Positions 1 to 5,395 of a stretch of 10,028 nt of DNA are shown one piece after another. The DNA is from Gemmatimonadota bacterium (lineage in GTDB: Bacteria > Gemmatimonadota > Gemmatimonadetes > Longimicrobiales > Gaopeijiaceae): the NCBI GenBank assembly GCA_007129525.1, contig SKVI01000233.1, forward strand, positions 1-10,028, in the 5' to 3' direction. Under the pieces are notes generated by a model. That model searched no databases. It saw nothing but the letters and a program-made list of their open reading frames with translations, and was not told where the DNA came from. How positions within the stretch are numbered: position 1 is the first letter of the stretch; each line of letters starts with the position of its first letter. Made by a program: the position numbers and the translations under genes.

Positions 1-2103
1 CCCGCCGCCCTCTGGGCGCTGGCCAACGGCGAGCGGACGGTGGTCTCCACCAACACCATCAACCTCCAGGAGCAGTTGGTGGGCAAGGACCTCCCCCTGG
101 TCCGGGACCTGGTGGGCCCTGACCTCGAGTGGTCGCTGGTGAAGGGGCGGGGGAACTACGTCTCCATTCGCCGACTCCTGCTGGCGGCCCAGACCGCGCC
201 GACCCTCTTTGAGACCGACCGGAGCTCCGAGTTGGACTCGCTGGTCAAGTGGAGCCGCTCCACCGACGACGGCTCACTCTCGGACCTGCCGGTGGCCCCG
301 TCGTCGGACGTGTGGGAGGAGGTTCGCTCCGACGGCGACATCTGTCTGGGAGCCCGCTGTCCCCACTTCCAGGAGTGCTTCTACCAGCGGGCCCGCCGCT
401 CCGCCGCCGCCGCCGACGTGCTGGTGGTGAACCACGCGCTTCTCTTCAGCGACGTGGCGCTCCGGGAGGCCATGGAGAACTGGTCCCAGTCGGCGGTGCT
501 GCCGCCCTACCGCCACGTGATCCTCGACGAAGGGCACAACGTGGAGGACGCCGCCACCTCGCACCTGGGCAGCGAGGTGACCCGACTGGGCCTCTTCCGC
601 ACCCTCTCGCGGCTGGACCGGAACGGGAAGGGGGTGCTGGCCAGCGTGGAGGAGGTGCTGAAGGGACAGGGGAAGGGAGGCGAGGCGCCCCGGATCCTGG
701 CCCGCGTGGAGAAGCGCCTGCGGCCCATCCTGGAGCGGGCCCGGGAAGAGCTCACGGGCTTCTTCGACCTGCTGGAGCCCCGGGTGCCCTCCGGTGACGA
801 CGAGCCGCTGCGACTGGGCCGGGGAGACCCCCGGGATCCGGGGGAGAGCCAGGAGGTTCTGGCCCGACTGGACCGCCTCACCGCCGCCTTCGCCCGGCTG
901 GGTCGCGAGGTGGAGGAGCTGCGCCTGCGCCTGGAAGACGACGAGTCCCTCCGTGACCGGCTGGAGGGCCGGATCCTGGACCTGGGGGCGCTGGAGCGGC
1001 GCCTGGAGAGCGCCCGCCACGGGCTGGCCCTGGTTCTGGACCCCGGAGACAGGGGCGACGCCTTCGTACGCTGGATCGAGGGGCGGGGGAGTGGAGGAGA
1101 AGGGTTCCGGAACGTGCGGTTGGCCGCGGCCCCGGTGGAGCCGGGACGGCAGCTCCGCAAGGGACTCTTCCAGCAGATCGACACCACGGTCATCACCTCG
1201 GCCACCCTCACCGTGGGTCGGGGGAGATTCCGGTTTCTGCGGGAGCGGCTGGGGCTGGCCGACGACGTGATGGAGTCGGGTGCGAACGCCGGGACCGCCG
1301 CCGCCGAGCACGCTCCAGGCTCCGCCCCCGGACCCGCCTCCGAACCCGCCCTGGCCTTCGCCGACGCCGTCCCCGTGATTTCGGTGGACGGTGGCGACCA
1401 CTCCGATCCCCTGGTAGTGGAGGAGGCCCGGGTCCCCTCCACCTTCTCGTACCCGGAGCAGGCCCTCTTCGGGGTGCCCACCGACCTGCCCGGTACCGGG
1501 GGAGGGCACACCTTCCAGGAGGCTACCGCCCGGGTGGTCCGGGAGATGGCGCAGCTCACCGGCGGTGGGGTCTTCGCTCTCTTCACCTCGCACCGGGCCC
1601 TCCAGACCGTGGCCCGGATCCTCCGGGACGCCGGCGACGATGCCCGCTGGCCCCTCCTGGTGCACGGCGAGGGACCCCGACATCGGCTCCTCTCGCGGTT
1701 CGTGGCCTCGGAACGGGCCATCCTGCTGGGGACCAGCTCCTTCTGGGAGGGGGTGGACGTGCCCGGGGATCCGCTCCGGGGGCTGGTGATCCAGAAGCTT
1801 CCCTTCCACGTGCCCACCGAGCCCATCACCCAGGCCCGCATGGAGGCGCTGGAGGGCCGGGGCCAGAATCCCTTCCGCTCATATCTCCTGCCCCTGGCGG
1901 CGCTGCGCCTCAAGCAGGGCTTCGGCCGCCTCATCCGCTCCCGGACCGACCGGGGCGCCATCCTCCTCCTGGACGACCGCATCGTGACCCGCAGCTACGG
2001 CCGGGTGCTCCGGGACGCCCTCCCTCCGGCGCCCCTGGTGCAGGGCCCCTGGATGGAGCTGCGACGCCGGTTGGAGGTGTTCTACGGGGAGGGCAGGGGG
2101 TAG
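1..2103 (+). CDS. DinG/XPD-like ATP-dependent DNA helicase, 5'-truncated
   Basis: This is a superfamily 2 Fe-S helicase of the DinG/XPD type. The family unwinds forked DNA, D-loops, R-loops or G-quadruplexes 5'->3' during repair. The reading frame is open from base 1, so the true start and the Walker A motif lie to the left; about 700 residues are visible, ending at TAG 2101-2103. Numbering from base 1, I see motif Ia (STNTINLQEQL, ~16-26), an Fe-S region with Cys115, Cys120 and Cys126 (CLGARC...EC), and the NHALL element just after it. The DEGH Walker B box is at 176-179, motif V-like GTSSFWEGVD at 577-586 and motif VI QGFGRLIR at 639-646. The fourth expected Fe-S cysteine, in the KGRxNYxC element, is Ser55. 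A helical arch-like segment rich in Leu/Arg/Glu spans ~225-335, and an Ala/Pro/Gly-rich insert ~425-478. Family assignment is firm. DinG versus a paralogous helicase, and any N-terminal exonuclease domain, cannot be judged. Confidence 0.93.
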   Translation, partial: PAALWALANGERTVVSTNTINLQEQLVGKDLPLVRDLVGPDLEWSLVKGRGNYVSIRRLLLAAQTAPTLFETDRSSELDSLVKWSRSTDDGSLSDLPVAPSSDVWEEVRSDGDICLGARCPHFQECFYQRARRSAAAADVLVVNHALLFSDVALREAMENWSQSAVLPPYRHVILDEGHNVEDAATSHLGSEVTRLGLFRTLSRLDRNGKGVLASVEEVLKGQGKGGEAPRILARVEKRLRPILERAREELTGFFDLLEPRVPSGDDEPLRLGRGDPRDPGESQEVLARLDRLTAAFARLGREVEELRLRLEDDESLRDRLEGRILDLGALERRLESARHGLALVLDPGDRGDAFVRWIEGRGSGGEGFRNVRLAAAPVEPGRQLRKGLFQQIDTTVITSATLTVGRGRFRFLRERLGLADDVMESGANAGTAAAEHAPGSAPGPASEPALAFADAVPVISVDGGDHSDPLVVEEARVPSTFSYPEQALFGVPTDLPGTGGGHTFQEATARVVREMAQLTGGGVFALFTSHRALQTVARILRDAGDDARWPLLVHGEGPRHRLLSRFVASERAILLGTSSFWEGVDVPGDPLRGLVIQKLPFHVPTEPITQARMEALEGRGQNPFRSYLLPLAALRLKQGFGRLIRSRTDRGAILLLDDRIVTRSYGRVLRDALPPAPLVQGPWMELRRRLEVFYGEGRG

Positions 2104-2245
2104 TGCGCGTCCCGCCATCGGCAGCGGCAGCCGGTCCCGGCAGGGGTGCCCGCCCGGCCCGGCTTGCCTCGCTCCGCCGCGGTGGTACATTACGGCGGTC
2201 CTTCGATCATCACGCAAACGCCACGCTCCACCGGAGCTGATCTTC
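2104..2245 (+). other. Intergenic region between helicase and membrane protein genes
   Basis: This 142-base gap holds no credible gene. Its first half is very GC-rich, with a small GCCGG/CCGGC inverted repeat at 2130-2141 whose loop is only 2 bases; there is no U-tract to mark a terminator. Its second half is relatively AT-richer and contains the promoter candidate listed separately. Confidence 0.6.
2164..2191 (+). promoter_or_regulatory. Candidate sigma-70 promoter with extended -10
   Basis: TTGCCT at 2164-2169 (4 of 6 to TTGACA) is followed after 16 bases by TACATT at 2186-2191 (4 of 6 to TATAAT). TG stands one base before the -10, at 2183-2184, which gives the extended -10 arrangement TGnTAnnnT. 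Transcription would start near 2198, leaving a leader of about 48 bases before the small membrane protein gene. The position between a finished gene and a tightly packed three-gene unit fits a promoter. Consensus matches in a GC-rich genome of unknown sigma preference are only suggestive. Confidence 0.42.
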
Positions 2246-2449
2246 ATGTCTCGAATTCTGGGATTCGTCGCCGGCGCGGTCTGGCTCATCTTCACCCTCA
2301 TGGCCTTCCGGGCGGCATCGGCGGGATGGGGGGCCGACCAGGCCGACGTGGGCTTCTGGTACGCCGTCACCGGCGTGCTCCTGGGGATCGCCACCCTGGT
2401 CATCGTGGTGGGCACCCTCCGCCACCGCCCCTCGGGACCCAGGAAGTAG
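2246..2449 (+). CDS. Small two-helix membrane protein, function unknown
   Basis: This encodes a 67-residue protein with two hydrophobic segments, about residues 5-22 (ILGFVAGAVWLIFTLMAF) and 38-58 (FWYAVTGVLLGIATLVIVVG). A short loop with small and acidic residues separates them, and the tail is basic (RHRPSGPRK). The positive-inside rule would place both ends in the cytoplasm, with the loop outside. ATG 2246 has GGAG at 2233-2236, nine bases upstream, and no better start is visible. The stop is TAG 2447-2449. It is the first gene after the promoter candidate and lies 7 bases before the FAH-family gene, so it is probably cotranscribed with it. I recognise no family. The gene is supported by its ribosome binding site, clean membrane topology and tight packing. 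Confidence 0.75.
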   Translation: MSRILGFVAGAVWLIFTLMAFRAASAGWGADQADVGFWYAVTGVLLGIATLVIVVGTLRHRPSGPRK

Positions 2450-2456
2450 CCCCGGC

Positions 2457-3131
2457 GTGGCGACGCCGCGGCCGTCCAAGATCGTCTGCGTTGGACGCAA
2501 CTACACCGCCCACGCCCAGGAGATGGGCGGGCGGGTCCCCGACGAACCCCTCATCTTTCTGAAGCCCCCCTCGGCCCTTCTCCCCTCCGGCGGTGAGATC
2601 GTGCTGCCCCCATGGGCGGGTCAGGTGGACTTCGAGGGAGAGATGGCCTTCGTGGTGGGACGTCGGATCGGACCGGGGGAGGCCGGCGCAGGCCTGAGCC
2701 CGGAGGAAGGGTGGGCCGCCCTCTCCCACGTCCTTCCGGCCAACGACGTCACAGCCCGCGAGCTCCAGCGCTCCGACGGGCAGTGGGCCCGGGCCAAGGG
2801 CTTCGACACCTTCTGCCCGGTAGGCGAGCCGGTGCCCCTGGACAGGGTGGATCGGACCGACCTGGCGCTGGAAACCCGGGTGAACGGCGAACTCCGCCAG
2901 GAGGGAAGTATTCACCAGATGGTGTTCTCGCCGGACACGCTGGTGGCCTTCATTGCCCGGGTCATGACGCTCGAGCCCGGCGATCTCATCCTCACCGGCA
3001 CCCCCGCGGGCGTTGGCCCCCTGGCCCCCGGCGACTGGGTGGAGGTGTCCGTGGCCGGGGCGGGCAGGGTGAGAACGTCCGTTCGAGCGGGAGCCGCAGG
3101 CGTGGGCGGCGCAGGAGGCGAAACCCCATGA
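2457..3131 (+). CDS. FAH-family hydrolase/tautomerase (YcgM/FAHD1-like)
   Basis: This 224-residue protein is of the short fumarylacetoacetate hydrolase family, metal-dependent cytosolic enzymes acting on 2-oxo acids. Members hydrolyse acylpyruvates or fumarylpyruvate, decarboxylate or tautomerise oxaloacetate, or isomerise catechol-pathway intermediates. The opening KIVCVGRNYTAHAQEMGG matches the family N-terminus; His19 and Glu22 fit the catalytic lid pair. Metal ligands appear as Glu60 and Glu62 (DFEGEMAF) and Asp97 (ANDVTAR). The KGFDTFCPVG element (114-123), with its Lys114, and the ILTGTPAGVGPL signature (178-189) are also present. Start GTG 2457 places the conserved block near the N-terminus as usual; AGGAAG at 2441-2446, inside the previous gene's end, can serve as ribosome binding site. 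The Gly/Ala-rich last ~14 residues extend past the usual end and overlap the next gene by four bases (ATGA). Substrate is not determined by the sequence. Confidence 0.92.
   Translation: MATPRPSKIVCVGRNYTAHAQEMGGRVPDEPLIFLKPPSALLPSGGEIVLPPWAGQVDFEGEMAFVVGRRIGPGEAGAGLSPEEGWAALSHVLPANDVTARELQRSDGQWARAKGFDTFCPVGEPVPLDRVDRTDLALETRVNGELRQEGSIHQMVFSPDTLVAFIARVMTLEPGDLILTGTPAGVGPLAPGDWVEVSVAGAGRVRTSVRAGAAGVGGAGGETP
3113..3118 (+). promoter_or_regulatory. Strong ribosome binding site for the aminotransferase gene
   Basis: AGGAGG, a perfect Shine-Dalgarno core, lies nine bases before ATG 3128. It sits inside the last codons of the FAH-family gene, which read Gly-Ala-Gly-Gly-Glu. Together with the ATGA stop/start overlap it fixes the aminotransferase start at 3128, rather than any codon in the open frame extending upstream to 2612. 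Confidence 0.85.
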
Positions 3132-4303
3132 GCGACCTCCCCTTTCCTCCCCGGTCCCGGGCCCTGGACTCCCTTCCGGGCTACCCCATGGCCGGCATCG
3201 CCGAGCGCCGCCGGGAGCTGGAGCGGGAGGGCGTCGACGTCATCGACCTGGGGGCGGGAGACGCGGACCTGGCTCCGCCGCCGGCGGCGGTGGAGCGACT
3301 CCGACAGGCGGTGGAGGAGCCCTCCTTCTCCCGCTACCCCTTCCAATTGGGGCTCCCGGCCTTCCGGGAGGCGGTGGCCGCCTGGATGGAGCGCCGCTTC
3401 GGGATCGAGCTGGATCCCTTCTCCGAGCTCCTCCCCCTCATCGGTTCGAAGGAAGGGATCGCCCACCTCCTCATCTCGATCCTGAATCCCGACGACGTGG
3501 CGGTCTATCCGGATCCGGGCTACCAGGCGTACCGGGGCGGTACGGTGTTGGCCGGGGCCACCCCGCATCCGGTGCCCCTGCGACCGGAGGACGACTTCCT
3601 CCTCCCTTTCCACCGGATCCCCGAGGACGTCCTGGAGCGGACGCGGGTCCTGATCCTGAACTATCCCAACAACCCCACGGCGGCCACGGCGCCTCGCTCG
3701 TACCTGGAGGAGGCGGTGGCCTTCTGTCGGGAGCGGGGGATCGTGCTCCTCCACGACCACGCCTATTCGGAGGTGGCCTTCGACGGCTACCGGCCGCCCT
3801 CGGTGCTGGAACTGGAGGGGGCCCGGGAGGTGGCGGTGGAGTTTCACTCCCTCTCCAAGACCTACAACATGACGGGGTGGCGGTTGGGCTGGGCTGCGGG
3901 TCACTCCGAGATCATCGCCACCCTCGGCCGGGTGAAGACCTTCGTGGACACCGGCGCCTTCCTGGCGGTGCAGGCGGGGGGGATCGGAGCCCTGGAGTCG
4001 TGGAGCGACTGGGTGCCCGGGAACGTGGCCGTTTTCCGTCGCCGGAGGGACGCGGCGGCGGAGGCCCTCCGGGAGGCCGGGTTCGCCATCCAGGCGCCCC
4101 GGGCCACCATGTACCTCTGGATTCCGGTACCCGGCGACGGTGACTCCCGGGCCTTCGCTCGCCGGGCCGTGGACGAGGCCGGGGTCATCGTGCTGCCGGG
4201 CGCGGGGCTGGGGGAAGGGGGCGAGGGCTTCTTCCGGGTGGCCCTCACCACGTCCGAGGAGCGTCTCCGGGAGGCCGCCGTCCGTCTGGCGGAGCTGGCG
4301 TAG
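3128..4303 (+). CDS. dapL: PLP aminotransferase, LL-diaminopimelate aminotransferase type
   Basis: This 391-residue fold-type I class I/II aminotransferase most resembles LL-diaminopimelate aminotransferase. That enzyme converts tetrahydrodipicolinate and glutamate directly to LL-diaminopimelate, for lysine and peptidoglycan. The PLP Schiff-base Lys244 lies in HSLSKTYNMTGWRLG. Cofactor and substrate contacts are also present: Asn182 (NYPNNPT), Asp210 and Tyr213 (HDHAYSEV), Arg252, and the carboxylate-binding Arg370 (FFRVAL). Family-like blocks include VIDLGAGDADL (38-48), LIGSKEGIAH (104-113), YPDPGYQAYRGG (127-138) and the C-terminal GEGFFRVALT (365-374). Length is normal for the family. Start ATG 3128 is set by AGGAGG nine bases upstream and the ATGA overlap with the FAH-family gene, which suggests translational coupling. 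Related aspartate or alanine aminotransferases share these residues, so the exact substrate and the symbol are a best reading; the aminotransferase class is certain. Confidence 0.85.
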   Translation: MSDLPFPPRSRALDSLPGYPMAGIAERRRELEREGVDVIDLGAGDADLAPPPAAVERLRQAVEEPSFSRYPFQLGLPAFREAVAAWMERRFGIELDPFSELLPLIGSKEGIAHLLISILNPDDVAVYPDPGYQAYRGGTVLAGATPHPVPLRPEDDFLLPFHRIPEDVLERTRVLILNYPNNPTAATAPRSYLEEAVAFCRERGIVLLHDHAYSEVAFDGYRPPSVLELEGAREVAVEFHSLSKTYNMTGWRLGWAAGHSEIIATLGRVKTFVDTGAFLAVQAGGIGALESWSDWVPGNVAVFRRRRDAAAEALREAGFAIQAPRATMYLWIPVPGDGDSRAFARRAVDEAGVIVLPGAGLGEGGEGFFRVALTTSEERLREAAVRLAELA

Positions 4304-4316
4304 CGGTATGCTGGGA

Positions 4317-4340
4317 CCGGGGGGGGCGAACCCCCGCCGG
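4317..4340 (+). terminator. Possible terminator hairpin after aminotransferase gene
   Basis: Fourteen bases after the TAG, CCGG (4317-4320) can pair with CCGG (4337-4340). After one mismatch, GGGGG (4322-4326) pairs with CCCCC (4331-4335) around a CGAA loop. No U-tract follows, so it is not a textbook intrinsic terminator. It may act as a stem-only terminator or 3'-end stabiliser in this GC-rich genome. Confidence 0.35.
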
Positions 4341-4375
4341 GCGGACCAACAGCGGCAGCACCTCCCCTTCTCCCA

Positions 4376-4427
4376 GGTTCCGGACACCATCCCCATCGTC
4401 CCCGTATTCCCGTTGAGAACCGGAACC
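4376..4427 (+). repeat. Inverted repeat GGTTCCGG / CCGGAACC upstream of acidic envelope gene
   Basis: GGTTCCGG at 4376-4383 and CCGGAACC at 4420-4427 are perfect reverse complements 36 bases apart. The right arm lies within a tandem AACCGG AACCGG (4418-4429), so GGTTC can also pair with GAACC at 4417-4421. The arms could form a leader stem or be half-sites for a DNA-binding protein. Chance formation in GC-rich DNA is possible. Confidence 0.4.
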
Positions 4428-4456
4428 GGTCCCCGGCAAGGGGTGTTCTAAACGCA

Positions 4457-5302
4457 ATGGCGTCTCCCACCCCTGACCCCGACGATGGTTCTGCGGCCCC
4501 GGACGTGAGCAGCGCCCCGCGGCGGGAGCGGCGGGCCCTCACCTGGGGCATCGGGATTTCCATAGCCCTGCACGCCGTGCTCCTGGCCCTGTACCCGATC
4601 CTCATGGAGCGGCTGCCGTCCCACGCCGATCCGGTTCCCGACGACGAACCGGAGCTGGTGGAGAGGGGCATGGAGGTCATCGCCCTCCAGGAGCTTTTGG
4701 ACGCCCCCGAGCCGGAGGAGGAGCCCGAAGAGCTCCCCGACGATCCGGTGCTCCCGACCCCCGTGGCCCCTCCCCCCGACGATCCCGCGGAGGACCCGGT
4801 GGACGACCCGGTGGCGGAGGACCCGGTGGAGGTGGAGCCGGAGGAGGACGAGCGCCGGCACATCGCCGAGCGGCTCCAGCCCCAGACCCCCGACGCCCGG
4901 CTCTGGGCGCCCCTGGACGCCGACTACATGGACCTCACCGAGGAAGAGAAGGCCCAGCTCCTCCTCTACGGGATGATGCAGGACTGGAACGACTCGGTGG
5001 CGGTGGCTGCCGCCATGGCCGAGCGGGCCCGGGACTGGACGGTCACCGACAGCGAGGGGCGTCGCTGGGGGATCTCCTCAGGCCAGCTCCACCTGGGTGA
5101 CTACTCGGTGCCCCTGCCATTCAGCTTCGACGTCCCCGTCGCGCCGGGGAGCACGGCGGCGCACCGGCAGTGGGTGTACGAGGACCTCATGCGGGGCGCC
5201 ACCACCCAGGCCATTCGCGAGACCTGGGCCGAGCGGGCCCAGGAGATCCGCCGTCGTATGGACGAGGAGCGCGACCGGCAGCGGGGAAGTGGAGGCGGAT
5301 GA
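4457..5302 (+). CDS. TonB-like anchored acidic periplasmic protein
   Basis: This 281-residue protein probably sits in the inner membrane with most of its length in the periplasm. After a short cytoplasmic N-terminus ending in basic residues (PRRERR, 21-26) comes one membrane helix at ~29-49. Within it Ser35 and His39 are spaced SxxxH, as in the TonB transmembrane helix, where Ser and His are functionally important. Residues 52-133 are a Pro/Glu/Asp-rich stretch with DPV/EDPV repeats, typical of TonB periplasmic spanners. The C-terminal part (134-281) is not a TonB C-terminal domain I recognise. It has a WTVTDSEGRRWGISSGQLHLGD segment (194-215) that looks like beta strands, followed by a charged helix (236-276). 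AAGGGG at 4438-4443 is a somewhat distant ribosome binding site for ATG 4457. The gene stands alone between two non-coding gaps. Its envelope location is well supported; a force-transducing role is inferred. Confidence 0.82.
   Translation: MASPTPDPDDGSAAPDVSSAPRRERRALTWGIGISIALHAVLLALYPILMERLPSHADPVPDDEPELVERGMEVIALQELLDAPEPEEEPEELPDDPVLPTPVAPPPDDPAEDPVDDPVAEDPVEVEPEEDERRHIAERLQPQTPDARLWAPLDADYMDLTEEEKAQLLLYGMMQDWNDSVAVAAAMAERARDWTVTDSEGRRWGISSGQLHLGDYSVPLPFSFDVPVAPGSTAAHRQWVYEDLMRGATTQAIRETWAERAQEIRRRMDEERDRQRGSGGG
4789..4830 (+). repeat. Direct repeat encoding EDPV units
   Basis: A 15-base sequence, GGAGGACCCGGTGGA, occurs at 4789-4803 and again at 4816-4830, with a diverged copy (GACGACCCGGTGGC) between them. 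It encodes the acidic DP(V) repeats of the periplasmic spacer in the TonB-like anchored protein and probably arose by slippage or unequal exchange. Confidence 0.7.
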
Positions 5303-5319
5303 GGGCCGCCCCGTCTGCA

Positions 5320-5348
5320 TTGACGCCCTCCCTCGTCCGGAATAACCT
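5320..5348 (+). promoter_or_regulatory. Candidate promoter for valS
   Basis: TTGACG at 5320-5325 (5 of 6 to the -35 consensus) is followed 17 bases later by TAACCT at 5343-5348 (3 of 6 to the -10). The surrounding AATAACCTT is the most AT-rich patch of the gap. A start near 5355 would give a leader of about 40-55 bases containing the palindrome at 5371-5388. The -10 is weak, so this is tentative. Confidence 0.4.
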
Positions 5349-5370
5349 TCGGGCGATCTGAACCTTCCCA

Positions 5371-5388
5371 CCGGAGCCCCGGCTCCGG
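5371..5388 (+). promoter_or_regulatory. Perfect palindrome in the valS leader
   Basis: CCGGAGCC and GGCTCCGG are exact reverse complements separated by two bases. In RNA this gives a six- or seven-pair stem with a four- to six-base loop. The left arm contains GGAG, the only Shine-Dalgarno-like sequence upstream of GTG 5396, though 19 bases away. The element could terminate the upstream transcript (no U-tract is present), tune valS translation or be a protein-binding operator. Confidence 0.45.
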
Positions 5389-5395
5389 CCCATCC

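Larger units (their letters stand above)
4304..4456 (+). other. Intergenic region with inverted repeats
   Basis: This 153-base gap contains no credible gene. It carries a G-run/C-run hairpin just after the aminotransferase stop, an 8-base inverted repeat (4376-4383 with 4420-4427) and a tandem AACCGG pair (4418-4429). A short CCCC/GGGG hairpin lies next to the following start codon. No good -35/-10 pair is visible. TTGAGA at 4413-4418 has no -10 at acceptable spacing. Confidence 0.6.

Noticed and set aside
274..1809. 511-codon minus-strand open frame opposite the helicase
   Set aside because: It is a composition shadow of the helicase gene. The translation lacks motifs and the plus strand carries ordered helicase motifs throughout.
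2130..2141. GCCGG/CCGGC inverted repeat after the helicase gene as a terminator
   Set aside because: The stem has only five pairs with a two-base loop and no U-tract follows, which is unremarkable in such GC-rich sequence.
2612..3127. In-frame upstream extension of the aminotransferase that would give a 563-residue fusion
   Set aside because: The extension overlaps the FAH-family gene in another frame and translates to Gly/Arg/Pro-rich sequence without similarity. AGGAGG and the ATGA overlap set the start at 3128.
4413..4451. TTGAGA (4413) with TTCTAA (4446) as a promoter for the TonB-like gene
   Set aside because: The spacing is 27 bases, far outside the usable range, and the -10 would almost touch the start codon.
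5303..5395. Possible T-box riboswitch before valS
   Set aside because: The leader is too short and has no T-box core (AGGGTGGNACCGCG-like) or specifier stem; only a simple palindrome is present.
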